Source: Dongshaea marina (GTDB lineage Bacteria; Pseudomonadota; Gammaproteobacteria; Enterobacterales; Aeromonadaceae). Taken from it: DNA of 64,000 nucleotides. The stretch's first letter is position 1. Every line of letters begins with the position of its first letter. Shown here piece by piece: positions 36,377 through 45,983 of the stretch. The DNA lies in assembly GCF_003072645.1 (NCBI RefSeq), contig NZ_CP028897.1, positions 1,439,658 through 1,503,657 of the forward strand, in the 5' to 3' direction. The notes under the pieces were generated by a model. That model saw only the letters and a program-made list of their open reading frames with translations. It was not told the DNA's origin and did not search any database. Position numbers and translations under genes: made by a program.

Positions 36377-37476
36377 ATGAAATATCGTATCTTGCCGGTT
36401 ATGTTTCTAATTCTGCTCAGCTCCTGGGCCCGGGCCGAGCACCTGCTGGATCTGGTGGATATCCAGGGGGTACGGCCGAATAAACTGGTTGGTTATGGGT
36501 TGGTGGTGGGCCTGGATGGCAGTGGCGACCGTACCACACAGACCAAGTTTACCGCCCAGTCGGTGCGTAACATGCTCGATCAGTTCGGGGTTCAGGTCGA
36601 TGGGAATCTGAACCTGAAAAATGTGGCTGCCGTATCTGTGACCGCCTCCCTGGCGGCAGATATGCGCCCCGGTCAGTCACTGGATGTCACTGTGGCCTCG
36701 ATAGGGGATGCTAAGAGCTTGCGTGGCGGCACTTTGCTGATGACCCCCCTCAAGGGGTTGGATGGCAAAATCTACGCCGTTGCTCAGGGGCACCTGATAG
36801 TCGGAGGGGTGAAAGCCGAGGGGCGTAATGGCAGTGGCGTGACCATTAATATCCCAACCGCCGGACGGATCCCGGGGGTGGAACCGTGGAACGTTCGATC
36901 TCTTCGGCCTTTGATTCCTCTCAAACTCTGACCCTGAGCCTGCATGAGCCAAGCTTTGTCACCGTGCGTAATATTGAGCGGGCGATCAACGGAATTTTCG
37001 GGCCGGGTGAGGCGATCGCCCTCAATGATCGCTCAATTCGGATCAAGGTTCCTCTTGAGAGCAATCAGAGGGTGACCTTCATGGCGATGCTTGAGCAGAC
37101 CAACGTGGCTACCGGTGAGCCTCAGGCACGGGTAGTCATCGATGCCAGAACCGGCACCGTAGTGTTTGGCGGGGACGTCCGGATCAAGCCGGCGGCAGTT
37201 GCCCACGGCAACCTGGTGGTCCAGGTGAGTGAGGATTATAAGGTGAGTCAGCCCAACGCTCTGAGCAAGGGGGGAAGCACAGTGGTGGCGCCTCAGTCCC
37301 AGGTGCAGGTCAAGGGCAATGAACCGGCGCATCTGTTTTTACTCCCTGCGGGCACCACATTGGAGAAAATAGTGGCGGCGCTGAACAGCGTGGGCGCCTC
37401 TCCAACGGATCTGATGGCGATCCTTGAGGCCCTGAAAAAAGCGGGGGCCCTGGAGGCCAAACTGGAGGTGATATAA
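36377..37476 (+). pseudogene. flgI: Flagellar P-ring protein FlgI (lateral), frame broken by one missing G
   Basis: The first frame (from ATG 36377 with GAGG upstream) runs through signal peptide [28 protein letters not shown] and [14 protein letters not shown]. Then the G-run at 36874-36878 is one base short. The next frame carries the rest ([31 protein letters not shown], then RVVIDARTGTVVFGGDVRI) to 37476. Adding one G gives about 366 residues, the normal FlgI length. FlgI forms the peptidoglycan ring, so a true break would abolish lateral flagella. Confidence 0.94.
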
Positions 37477-37479
37477 CAG

Positions 37480-37827
37480 ATGAGCATCAAGATACCCGGC
37501 AGTCAAAGCTACTTTGATACGACGCAGCTCCAGAACTTGCAGGGCGAGGGGAAAACCTCTCAGGCCCTGGGTCAGGCCTCCGATCAGTTTGAGGCGATGT
37601 TCTTACAGATGATGCTAAAAAGCATGCGCGATGCCAATCAAACCCTTGAGCAGCACAGCCCTCTGACCAGCCGGGATCAGCAGCTCTACCAGGGGATGTA
37701 TGACGATCAGTTAGCATTTGAAATAAGCCGCAAGCACGGTCTGGGCCTGTCTGAGATGCTGGTTCGCCAGCTGGGTGGGACGGTTCAGCCCGATGCCGAT
37801 CCCAAGGGTAATAAAGACAAAGGCTAA
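37480..37827 (+). CDS. flgJ: Short FlgJ, rod-capping part only (lateral)
   Basis: 115 residues with the FlgJ N-terminal rod-binding domain (DQFEAMFLQMMLKSMRDANQ, LYQGMYDDQLAFEISRKHGL). The C-terminal muramidase domain of classical FlgJ is absent: the frame ends cleanly in a charged tail (GNKDKG). Rod passage through peptidoglycan must rely on another hydrolase. A short FlgJ is also known in other lateral systems. Confidence 0.9.
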   Translation: MSIKIPGSQSYFDTTQLQNLQGEGKTSQALGQASDQFEAMFLQMMLKSMRDANQTLEQHSPLTSRDQQLYQGMYDDQLAFEISRKHGLGLSEMLVRQLGGTVQPDADPKGNKDKG

Positions 37828-37881
37828 ACATTTATGCCCGGGTGTCGAATTAACAGCAAACCGACGGATGGATGGTAACAG

Positions 37882-39237
37882 ATGAGTTTAATCGATATAG
37901 GTGTGTCTGGGATCAATGCGGCCCAGGCCTGGTTGAATGTCACCGGACAAAACATCGCCAATGCCAGCAATCCCAACTATTGTCGGGAGGGGGTTGAGCT
38001 GGCTTCTTTGGGGGGCATCCCAGGACAGGGGGGCGGGGTTCAGGTGATCCGCTACAGTCGGTATAGCGATCCTTTTCTGAGCCGGGAGGTGTGCAATCAG
38101 TCGGCCCAGCTCAATCAGTTTACCACCCGCCATCAGTACCTCTCTCAGATCGATACCGTCCTGGGAGCCGATAGCAACTCGATCTCAAAGGGGATGGACG
38201 ATCTGTTCGCCTCCTTTACTGCGGCGCAGAAAGACCCGCAGGATCTGGCCTATCGTCAGCAGATCCTCAGCCAGAGCGGTGAGTTGGTCAACCGTTTTCA
38301 CATGATGGATGATCGCCTGGAGAAGCTACGCAGCGAGTCGCACGATCAGCTCACCAGCTCGGTGACCAAGGTCAACTCGGTGCTGGGGAACATCGCCAAG
38401 CTCAACCAGCAGATTGCCGATGGACAAGCGGGGGGCAGCAATGTCAGCGATCTTCTGGATCAGCGTAATGGGGCCCTCAAGTCCCTGTCTCAATATATGG
38501 ATATTCAGAGCAGTACCGCGAGTGATGGCAGCATCAATCTTTATATGAAAAATGGTGAGCCCCTGCTCCTTGGAAACCAGCCGGGGCAGCTCAAGCTCGA
38601 GGAGCATGGAGATGGCAGTTATGATCTGGCGCTGACCTCGGCGGGGACCACGACTCGGATCCATGATGGGATCGGCAGCTCAATCGGTGCCCTGTTTGAT
38701 TACAATGCCCAGGATCTAAATCGACTGCAGCAGCAGCTCGATAGCATGGCTTCTGAGGTGGCGAACAGCTTTAACCAGGTACAGGCGACCGGAGAGGATC
38801 TTGAGGGAAAGGCCGGGCAGCCCCTGTTTAGCTTTGATCCTGACCACCCGGCAAAAAGCCTGAAACTGGCGATCGATGACCCATCTGAACTGGCGTTTTC
38901 GGCACCCGGTAAAGGGCCTGGTGATAATAGCAATCTTAACCAGTTTCTGGACCTTCAGAATCAGAAGATTTCAGGGTTGGGAGGGGTCACCTTCAGTGAT
39001 TACTATTCCCAGATGGTCAGCCAGGTCGCCAATGATACGGCCACGGCCAAAGATAATATGGCCTCGGGTCAATCGCTTCTCAAGGTTGCGGTCTCCAATG
39101 AACAGGCGGTCGCCGGGGTCTCTCAGGATGAGGAAGCCGCCAACCTGATGCGCTACACCCAGGCTTACCAGGCGAATGCCAAAGTGATCAGCACGGCCCG
39201 GGATATGTTTTCGACCCTGCTCAGCACCTTTAGTTAA
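37882..39237 (+). CDS. flgK: Hook-filament junction protein FlgK / HAP1 (lateral)
   Basis: 451 residues. N-terminal SGINAAQAWLNVTGQNIANA, internal DLLDQRNGALKSLSQYMDIQ, C-terminal NEQAVAGVSQDEEAANLMRY. Links hook to filament. RBS region GGATGG 6-13 bases upstream. Confidence 0.95.
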   Translation: MSLIDIGVSGINAAQAWLNVTGQNIANASNPNYCREGVELASLGGIPGQGGGVQVIRYSRYSDPFLSREVCNQSAQLNQFTTRHQYLSQIDTVLGADSNSISKGMDDLFASFTAAQKDPQDLAYRQQILSQSGELVNRFHMMDDRLEKLRSESHDQLTSSVTKVNSVLGNIAKLNQQIADGQAGGSNVSDLLDQRNGALKSLSQYMDIQSSTASDGSINLYMKNGEPLLLGNQPGQLKLEEHGDGSYDLALTSAGTTTRIHDGIGSSIGALFDYNAQDLNRLQQQLDSMASEVANSFNQVQATGEDLEGKAGQPLFSFDPDHPAKSLKLAIDDPSELAFSAPGKGPGDNSNLNQFLDLQNQKISGLGGVTFSDYYSQMVSQVANDTATAKDNMASGQSLLKVAVSNEQAVAGVSQDEEAANLMRYTQAYQANAKVISTARDMFSTLLSTFS

Positions 39238-39246
39238 GGAAACAAT

Positions 39247-40146
39247 ATGCGTATCACCAACTACCAGATGGATCAGCAGATGCTGCTGAACATGCAGCGT
39301 AACTGGTCTGATCTTAATCAGGTCAATATGCAGCTGAGTGCTAATCGGCGGGTACTCAATCCCAGTGATGATCCAGTGGCTTCGATTCAGTCGATGAAGC
39401 TGGATCAGCAGCTGCAGCAGCTGAGTGTCTATCAGCAAAACAGCAAACGTCTCGGGGGGGCGCTGCAGACCGAGGATGGGATCCTCAAGAGTACCGACTC
39501 CCTGATCCAGAGCATCCATGAAAACTTGGTGCAGTTGGGGGATGGGGCCCTGTCACCGGATGATAAAAAAGCCCTCGGCCAATCATTGCAACAAAAGGTC
39601 GACCAGCTGGTGAGCCTGATGAATAGCAAGGACTCCAGCGGCAGTTATATCTTTGCCGGATCTCAGGTCAATACCGCTCCCGTCGTGCACAATGCCGATG
39701 GAAGCTTTAGTTTTCAGGGCGATGGACAAAAACGCCAGGTGACCATTGGCGGGGGGATGACCCTGGATGCCAATGATACCTTAGCGGAATTGATGGGATC
39801 TCCCGACGGGCTCAACGCTATTGCCACCCTTGCAAATGATGCCGCTGCCGGTAAGAGCCTGTCGCAACAGGAGATGGACGAGGCCGGTAAGGCCTGCAGC
39901 GATACATTACAGAGCGTGGATCTGGTGCGCAATAAAATTGGGGGCCGTCTTCGGGCGATTGAGTCGGTAGGTAAGGCCAACGATGCGGCCAAGGTGAGCC
40001 AGACCCAGCTTAAGGAGCAGCTGGTTGGGCTTGATTACGCCGATGCCGTGGTCAGGCTCAATACCTATCAAATCACCCTGCAGGCCAGCGAGCAGGTATT
40101 CACCAAGCTCAACCAGTTGAGCTTGTTTAACTATATGGGGCATTAG
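39247..40146 (+). CDS. flgL: Hook-filament junction protein FlgL / HAP3 (lateral)
   Basis: 299 residues, flagellin-like ends: N-terminal LSANRRVLNPSDDPVASIQS and C-terminal LVGLDYADAVVRLNTYQITL. The SGSYIFAGSQVNTAP segment is FlgL-specific. An intact G7 run lies at 39454-39460. Confidence 0.94.
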   Translation: MRITNYQMDQQMLLNMQRNWSDLNQVNMQLSANRRVLNPSDDPVASIQSMKLDQQLQQLSVYQQNSKRLGGALQTEDGILKSTDSLIQSIHENLVQLGDGALSPDDKKALGQSLQQKVDQLVSLMNSKDSSGSYIFAGSQVNTAPVVHNADGSFSFQGDGQKRQVTIGGGMTLDANDTLAELMGSPDGLNAIATLANDAAAGKSLSQQEMDEAGKACSDTLQSVDLVRNKIGGRLRAIESVGKANDAAKVSQTQLKEQLVGLDYADAVVRLNTYQITLQASEQVFTKLNQLSLFNYMGH

Positions 40147-40151
40147 TCCGG

Positions 40152-41156
40152 ATGAATTCAGCCCTGGTTGCGACGAGCGTGACCTCACTTACGTCTGCCG
40201 GTATTTCCGATGTCAAAGGTCGGGGCCCCTCGGGAGCCACTGTTTCGGGGGCGACTCAGGGGCGCTCCGAGCATACAGGCATAAACTTAAAGCCTAAAAT
40301 CACCACCAGGGTATCCTCTGGTCTGGGACTGGCTCGTCTGAGCGGGGCCATCAGTGATCAGCAGTTAGCCTCGCAATCCCTGAGGGACAGTGCCCGGGTG
40401 ATGCGGTCCATGATGCGGCAAATCGGTGGCGCTTCACCGGATCTCGAAACGCTGAGCGACCTGCAACAACAATTAAAGGTGTCGCGAAACCAGCCTGGCA
40501 GCTCGGGGCAAAGCGTGCTGGATAGTAAGTTCAGCCTGAATCTTCCCGGAGCCGGGATGACACAGGAGTATGATTTTCAAATAGCCGGCCTGAGTGCGAA
40601 ACCCGTGACCCAATCCTGTCGCCATCTTTTTACTGTAAAAGCAGAGCAAACCAGGCAACAGATGATTACTGTGACCGGAGGAAGCGGGGCGGTGGATGTC
40701 GCCCGGCAGCTCAACCAGCAGTTGAGTAGCTTTGGCGTGAAGGCTCGCCTGGAGCGGGGAGACATCACCTTTCGAACCTCGGGCTGCCAGCTCGATGAGA
40801 TGCAGCAAAGCCTCAATATTCTCGGGCAGAGCGAGCTCTACAGTGAGTCCACAGTTCGATTCAAAGAGCCTGGAACTCCCTCCTTGGAGCATTTGAGCAG
40901 GGATCAGCTCGGCGATCAGGCTCTGTGTCTTGCGGCTCTTCATTTGGCGGGAAGAACCCTGGCTCAATCCCAGCTGAAATTGCGCCAACTGGGGGCTTCA
41001 CTGGCTCACGAGCTCCAAGAAGCCCTTCCCGGAAAAAGCCTGCCAAATAGCGTGGTGGAGCAGCTTGGCCAAAGCATTGGTGAGCGCGCCTGTGGTGCCT
41101 TGTTGAGTCAGAGCAACTTTTCCCGTAGCCAATTGATGGCGCTGTTGCGTCGTTAG
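40152..41156 (+). CDS. lafW: LafW-like protein at the end of the lateral flg operon
   Basis: 334 residues, no signal peptide, helical N-terminus and C-terminus with a mixed centre. I do not recognise a domain with certainty. Its place directly after flgL matches lafW in lateral (Flag-2) clusters of Aeromonas and Escherichia, described as a putative hook-associated protein, so the symbol rests on position. The 3' end overlaps the convergent motB gene by 4 bp. Confidence 0.6.
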   Translation: MNSALVATSVTSLTSAGISDVKGRGPSGATVSGATQGRSEHTGINLKPKITTRVSSGLGLARLSGAISDQQLASQSLRDSARVMRSMMRQIGGASPDLETLSDLQQQLKVSRNQPGSSGQSVLDSKFSLNLPGAGMTQEYDFQIAGLSAKPVTQSCRHLFTVKAEQTRQQMITVTGGSGAVDVARQLNQQLSSFGVKARLERGDITFRTSGCQLDEMQQSLNILGQSELYSESTVRFKEPGTPSLEHLSRDQLGDQALCLAALHLAGRTLAQSQLKLRQLGASLAHELQEALPGKSLPNSVVEQLGQSIGERACGALLSQSNFSRSQLMALLRR

Positions 41157-42100
41157 CTTTTGATCCCTGTAGGCAAAAAACCTTTTTCCCTGAGCACTTC
41201 AATCGAGGTGACCGGTTGATTGCGTGCCGCAAACTGCTGGGCCTCTTGGATGCTTTCAGGCTCCGGTGCCGTGTCAGAGCTTTTTCCAAACATGGATTGC
41301 AGCGTTTGGGTGGCGGAATCGGTTAGTACCAGGATCTCGATGCGCCTATTGCTGCCACTGACCGGGTTTTTAGGATCCAGTGGCTCTTTATCCGACATGC
41401 CAGCGATTTGCAGGAACTGATTGTCCGAGATCCCGTAGAACTCCAGGGTGTTCTGGGCGGTGAGCGCCCGCTGGGAGGAGAGTCCCCAGTTGGTCCCCCG
41501 ACCTGAGCGAAAACGAATCGCATCTGTATGGCCTGCGATGACGAGCTTGTTGGGAACCGACTCCAGCAAGGGGGCAATTTTTAGCAGGAGATCCTCAAAA
41601 AATGGCGTCAGCTCGGCGCTGCCACGATGAAACATGTTGTGATGTTGGCTGTCCTGAAGCTGGATCTTAAGTCCCTGGGGGATCAGCTCCAGATTAAGGT
41701 TATCTCTTAGTTTCTTATCCTGTCGCAGCTGATCGAGCTGGGTGGTGAGCATCTGCAGGGAGCCGCCGTGACTCGGCCCATGCAACTGTAGCGATTGTCC
41801 CTGGGTATGGCGGGTACGCCGCTCTCCCTTTCCCCCATCGGCGGGTGAGGGGGGAGGAGAGCCCTTGAGATCGACTGGGTAGGGACTGTTGCGATTATCG
41901 AACACATGGACCTGGCGAAAATAGCTGGCGATACTGATCAACTGCTGTGGAGTGGAGAAGCTGATGATCCAGAGCACCAGGAACAGGCACAGCAGCGACA
42001 TAGCAAAATCTGCAAAGGCGACTTTCCAGGCCCCCCCATGGTGTTGGCTGTGAGAGCGACGGGGTGATTTTTTTACAATGATGACGGCCTTATCTCGCAT
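41153..42100 (-). CDS. motB: Stator protein MotB / LafU
   Basis: 315 residues. Single N-terminal membrane helix preceded by WKVAFADFAMSLLCLFLVLW, in which the proton-carrying aspartate (FADF) is present. OmpA-like peptidoglycan-binding domain has AGHTDAIRF and LSSQRALTAQNTLEFYGI, and NRRIEI. Last gene of the leftward operon. By family the lateral stator is proton-driven. Confidence 0.93.
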   Translation of the reverse strand: MRDKAVIIVKKSPRRSHSQHHGGAWKVAFADFAMSLLCLFLVLWIISFSTPQQLISIASYFRQVHVFDNRNSPYPVDLKGSPPPSPADGGKGERRTRHTQGQSLQLHGPSHGGSLQMLTTQLDQLRQDKKLRDNLNLELIPQGLKIQLQDSQHHNMFHRGSAELTPFFEDLLLKIAPLLESVPNKLVIAGHTDAIRFRSGRGTNWGLSSQRALTAQNTLEFYGISDNQFLQIAGMSDKEPLDPKNPVSGSNRRIEILVLTDSATQTLQSMFGKSSDTAPEPESIQEAQQFAARNQPVTSIEVLREKGFLPTGIKS

Positions 42101-42102
42101 GA

Positions 42103-42954
42103 TTACTGTCCACTGAGTTCACTTTCCATATCGATAAAGCTTGGTTTGATTTCGCTGTAGAGTACCCGGCGTCCGGCATCGACGGCGAGCATGGGGGGCT
42201 TACCGGAATTAAAGGCCACTAGGGCACTCTTGAGCATATCCAGCGCCATGATCTCCCGGTTGATCTCTTCTTCGACGGCGTGGGCCATCGGAGAGGCGAG
42301 GCCATAGCTCATAAAGATCCCGAGAAAGGTGCCGGTCAGGGCGGCCGCGACGTGCATGCCGATCACCGCCAGGTTGCCATCTATATGGCCCATGGTCACA
42401 ATGATTCCCATCACCGCCGCCAGGATGCCGAATCCAGGCAGGGCATCAGCAACCTTGAGCAGAGCTCCGGTCGAACGGCCAAGATCACGCTCCACGCCCT
42501 GGATCTCCTCTTCGAGCATCGATTCCAGCTCATGAGAGGGGAGTTGCTGGATTAGCATCAGCCTTAGAGTATCGCAGAGCAGGTGGATGATCCGCTCCTG
42601 CCTGAGGATCCTGGGGTAGCTTTGAAACAAAGCACTTTGTGAAGGAGATTCAATATCTTCCTCCAGCCCCTTAAGCCCCTGCTTGCGTGCCGATTCAAAC
42701 AGCTGAAACATCAGCTGCAGCAGCTCCTGATAGAAGTGAGGGGTAAAGGTGGTTCCCCGAATCAATCCTGTGATGTAGCTCAGGACTCCCATCAGCACAG
42801 CTCTGGAGTTGGATATCACCAAAAAACCCAGGGCTGCTCCCCCGATGATCACGAATTCGGCAGGCTGATAGAGGGCGGCAAAAGGTCCTCCCTCCATGGC
42901 GTAGCCACCGAGGACGCAGATAAAGATGATCAGGACTCCTATCAATTTAAACAT
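42103..42954 (-). CDS. motA: Stator protein MotA / LafT
   Basis: 283 residues from ATG 42954, which has GGAGAG upstream and overlaps the fliA stop. Four helices and MotA motifs: FKLIGVLIIFICVLGGYAME, ADALPGFGILAAVMGIIVTM, and the cytoplasmic loop with charged residues (RKQGLKGLEEDIESP). Forms the ion channel with MotB. The longer upstream frame (to 43044) is rejected. Confidence 0.93.
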   Translation of the reverse strand: MFKLIGVLIIFICVLGGYAMEGGPFAALYQPAEFVIIGGAALGFLVISNSRAVLMGVLSYITGLIRGTTFTPHFYQELLQLMFQLFESARKQGLKGLEEDIESPSQSALFQSYPRILRQERIIHLLCDTLRLMLIQQLPSHELESMLEEEIQGVERDLGRSTGALLKVADALPGFGILAAVMGIIVTMGHIDGNLAVIGMHVAAALTGTFLGIFMSYGLASPMAHAVEEEINREIMALDMLKSALVAFNSGKPPMLAVDAGRRVLYSEIKPSFIDMESELSGQ

Positions 42955-43681
42955 GGATCTCTCCGCAGGTTTCGGTGAATTGAGCCCTGACCCTGAGCAG
43001 GGCCTGCTTATGCAGCTGGCAGGCCCGGGCACGGCCGACCTCAAAAACCTGAGCGATCTCCGTCAGGTTCATTCCAATGTTGTAGTGAAGGTGTAGCAGA
43101 ACCTGCTCTCTGTGAGGGAGTGTTTTCAGGGCCCGGGTGAGCAACTCTTTTTGCTGCTGACGAGCGAAATGCTCGTGTAGAGGATCCTCCCGGGTCTCAC
43201 CACTGGCACTATCTTCCTCAAAACTCAGCAGTTGGCTGGCCTGAATATCATTGAGGGTCTGGCGATATTCATCCAGGCTCATTGACAGGGCATCGGCTAT
43301 CATCTGCTCCCCTGGTTGCGGGTGCCCGGGCTGGCTTAGTGTGGCTATGATATCGCGGATCTGCTGTGCTTTTTTTTGCAGCGGGCGGGGGCGCCAATCA
43401 TTGCGCCTGAGCTCATCGATGATGGCACCGCGGATCCTTTGGCTGGCAAAGCTTTCAAACTGCCCTCCACGCCCGAGTTCAAAACGGTTGGCCGCCTCCC
43501 ACAATCCCATGAGCCCTGCCTGCTCCATGTCTTCGCGGGAGATGGGCTGCCCCACCAGGTTAATGATGCGCGAAGTGATGCGCTTCACCAGGGGGATATA
43601 TTTATGGAGCAGCTGCTCAGGAGTCGCCGTGAGTTGCTCGCTATAGGCCGCCACGCCCTCTTGTTGGGGGTTGGGATACAT
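42947..43681 (-). CDS. fliA: Flagellar sigma-28 factor FliA / LafS
   Basis: 244 residues. Region 2 (EDMEQAGLMGLWEAANRFEL, QFESFASQRIRGAIIDELRR) and region 4 (HYNIGMNLTEIAQVFEVGRA) are intact. Directs late flagellar genes; a matching promoter precedes the flagellins. Next to fliL and overlapping motA. Confidence 0.94.
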   Translation of the reverse strand: MYPNPQQEGVAAYSEQLTATPEQLLHKYIPLVKRITSRIINLVGQPISREDMEQAGLMGLWEAANRFELGRGGQFESFASQRIRGAIIDELRRNDWRPRPLQKKAQQIRDIIATLSQPGHPQPGEQMIADALSMSLDEYRQTLNDIQASQLLSFEEDSASGETREDPLHEHFARQQQKELLTRALKTLPHREQVLLHLHYNIGMNLTEIAQVFEVGRARACQLHKQALLRVRAQFTETCGEIHV

Positions 43682-43684
43682 CCA

Positions 43685-44134
43685 CTACTCCAGAAGATAT
43701 TTGGTGATCAGCAGATCATTGATCTGCTGTTGGCCGGTATTTTGAATCATCACCCGCCGCAGCTCTGCCAGGACGGCTTGTCGAAAGTTCTTCTCATTGG
43801 CCGGATTTGCCAGGTAGCTAAAGCTGTAATGGCTGAGAAGGCGCAGCAGAGCACTACGGACGACCGGCTGATAGAGCTCTACCTCTTTGATCTGCTGAGC
43901 ACTATGGGTCACCAGGGTGAAATCGACGACAAAGTAGCGAATATCCCCATGATCGGACAGGCTAATCACCATCTCCTTGAGGGGGTGAAACTTGGGTGGT
44001 TTGTGCTGCTGAGCATTAAGCTGTGGCTGCGTTTTGTCGGATTGACGCATTTGATAAAAATAATTTGCTGCAGCGCCACACATTGCGCCGAGCAGGAATA
44101 CCAGTAACAGGCTGATAAGGTTCTTTTTACTCAT
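43685..44134 (-). CDS. fliL: Basal-body associated protein FliL / LafF
   Basis: 149 residues with one N-terminal membrane helix (LISLLLVFLLGAMCGAAANY) and a FliL-type periplasmic domain (YFVVDFTLVTH, then LRRVMIQNTGQQQINDLLIT). It supports the stator. Confidence 0.85.
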   Translation of the reverse strand: MSKKNLISLLLVFLLGAMCGAAANYFYQMRQSDKTQPQLNAQQHKPPKFHPLKEMVISLSDHGDIRYFVVDFTLVTHSAQQIKEVELYQPVVRSALLRLLSHYSFSYLANPANEKNFRQAVLAELRRVMIQNTGQQQINDLLITKYLLE

Positions 44135-44149
44135 ATCGGATCTTAGTGG

Positions 44150-45301
44150 TTAGCCAAGGGTATCGAGGAGCTGCTCATGAAGGCGAGCGGCTATTTGTGT
44201 CTCATGGGGCGCAGCTCGGGTGGGGGTATGCCACTCTCGCTGTGGCTGAGCCGGTGGTAGTTGCTGTCCCGGTTGCTGTTGACCCGATTGTTGCTGGGTT
44301 GAGACATCAACCCGAACACTGCCGTGAGTCTGTTGTGCCAGCTCATAGTGAAGCTGGTGCAACTGCTGCTGCAGAGAGTTTTGCGCCTGATGACTGCTGG
44401 TGACCAGCTGTACCTGGGTATGTTGATTGGTCAGTTGGATCTGGATCTGCAACTCACCAAGCTGTGGAGGGTCCAGGCGCAGGGTGGCCTTATGCTGATT
44501 ATTCTTAAGCTGCCAGTTGAGCTGCTGTTGCAGCATCTGCTCCCAGCCACTGTGCTCAAGGTTGAGCGAGTGGTGAAGAGAGGTTGCCACTGGGGTCTGC
44601 TGCGGCTGGAGTAGTGCTCGAGCTCCCTGAGTTTGCTGGGAGTGATTCAGGGCCAACACGGATTGAAGCGGCTGGGGTTGAGCTCCCGGATTTTCATCCC
44701 GGGAGATCTGCCCAAAGTGAAGATGTTCCGGCAAGAGTGATTGCGGTGGGCCCTTTTGTGTGACGCTGGCTCCTTGATGAGGCTCGTTTGTGAGTATCCC
44801 ATTTCTCTGAGATAGTTTACCCGCCTTGCCAGGGAGATGGCTGGCTTGTTGCTGCAGAGCCTGACTCCAGGTCTTTGGCCTGCTGTTTTTGAGCTGGCCT
44901 GGCGTATCCTTGACCGGTTGTTGCTGGGGGAGATTGCTCAGTCCGAAAGAGTGCTCCTTAACCACCACTGGAAGAGGCTGAGGCTTCGGCTGGCAGGCTG
45001 AGTTGAGTTGCATCCGTTTGCCTTTTTCAGTGGCAGCTGGCGTTGTTGCTTGTTTCGAGTCCTGGCTCTGTTGTGGCTGAGCTGGGGATGACAATTGGAT
45101 GGCTAGCTGTTGTGGCTGAGCCTCAGTCCGCTCTGTTTTTTTTGCCGGGGAGGGCGATTTTTTATCCGGATCCTGGTCTTTTTTCACCTTAGCCCTGTGT
45201 TGCTGATGCAGGCCGGAAAAATCGACGCTTGCGCCATGAGAAGGGTGGAGGGCAGAGGCTGAAGCTCCCGTGACTTTAACCTGGTTTATCTGGGTGAGCA
45301 T
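44150..45301 (-). CDS. fliK: Hook-length control protein FliK / LafE
   Basis: 383 residues, exceptionally rich in Gln and Pro as in other FliK ruler regions. The C-terminal Flg_hook domain carries LRLDPPQLGELQIQIQLTNQ, the specificity-switch signature. ATG at 45301 is preferred because GGGAG ends 6 bases before it; ATG 45307 would abut the SD. Confidence 0.88.
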   Translation of the reverse strand: MLTQINQVKVTGASASALHPSHGASVDFSGLHQQHRAKVKKDQDPDKKSPSPAKKTERTEAQPQQLAIQLSSPAQPQQSQDSKQATTPAATEKGKRMQLNSACQPKPQPLPVVVKEHSFGLSNLPQQQPVKDTPGQLKNSRPKTWSQALQQQASHLPGKAGKLSQRNGILTNEPHQGASVTQKGPPQSLLPEHLHFGQISRDENPGAQPQPLQSVLALNHSQQTQGARALLQPQQTPVATSLHHSLNLEHSGWEQMLQQQLNWQLKNNQHKATLRLDPPQLGELQIQIQLTNQHTQVQLVTSSHQAQNSLQQQLHQLHYELAQQTHGSVRVDVSTQQQSGQQQPGQQLPPAQPQREWHTPTRAAPHETQIAARLHEQLLDTLG

Positions 45302-45303
45302 AC

Positions 45304-45603
45304 TCATCTCCCGGTGACCTCCTGATAGGCATGAATCGCCCGGCGGGTATGTGGAAGCTCTTTCAGCTCTTTTTGGGCAAGCAGGGCCTCGGCCCGGGCC
45401 TGATCTCTGACCTTTAGATAGAGCTCTGCTAAGGCTTTCATCTGGCGATCGGTTTCGGGATCCCGGTCGAGCTGAAAGAGCTCTAATTGATGAAGCTTTT
45501 GGTTAAGCTGGATAAAGCGCTCCAGGTCTCCATCCTGCTGCGCCCGGGTCAGCAGGGGCAGCAGGGTTATCAGTTGTCGCTTGTTGGTTGATGGCAGTTT
45601 CAA
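45304..45603 (-). CDS. lafD: LafD, FliT-like small flagellar chaperone
   Basis: 99 residues, mostly helical (KRQLITLLPLLTRAQQDGDL, RDQARAEALLAQKELKELPH). It sits between fliS and fliK exactly where FliT/LafD lies in lateral clusters. FliT chaperones FliD. Sequence alone is weak evidence; position supports it. Confidence 0.65.
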   Translation of the reverse strand: MKLPSTNKRQLITLLPLLTRAQQDGDLERFIQLNQKLHQLELFQLDRDPETDRQMKALAELYLKVRDQARAEALLAQKELKELPHTRRAIHAYQEVTGR

Positions 45604-45980
45604 GGGCTAAGCTGCTCCCAGGCTTGTTTGACCGGAGCCAGGCTACTCATTACCTCATCGACCAGCTCTGTTTTGTTGCGCAGGTTTGCCTCCATCAGCT
45701 GGCGCATACAAAACAGGTAAAGCTGGTGCAGGCTTTCGGCGACTTCAGGGTTCTCATCGGGATCCAGGGCGCTATCCAGGGTACTGAGGATCTCCATGCA
45801 GCGGTTGGCTTCCCGGGTTTTATCCTGGATCCGCTGATGTTGGATATGTGCCTTCATCCGGATCAGGCTGTGAAACAACCCCTGATACAGGAGTTGAAGC
45901 TGTTTGAGAGGGGAGGCCACATTGATGTTGGCATCAATGATGGACTCCTGGTAGGCATTGAACGGGGTGTTTGATTCCAT
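45600..45980 (-). CDS. fliS: Flagellin export chaperone FliS / LafC
   Basis: 126 residues. NAYQESIIDANINVASPLKQ and LQLLYQGLFHSLIRMKAHIQ match FliS, with a helical fold. It binds flagellin before export. Downstream of fliD by 3 bases, overlapping lafD. Confidence 0.92.
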   Translation of the reverse strand: MESNTPFNAYQESIIDANINVASPLKQLQLLYQGLFHSLIRMKAHIQHQRIQDKTREANRCMEILSTLDSALDPDENPEVAESLHQLYLFCMRQLMEANLRNKTELVDEVMSSLAPVKQAWEQLSP

Positions 45981-45983
45981 AAT

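Noticed and set aside
37641-37837. Possible missing muramidase due to a frameshift in flgJ
   Set aside because: No glucosaminidase motif is found in any frame after 37827; flgK starts 55 bases later, so the short form is genuine.
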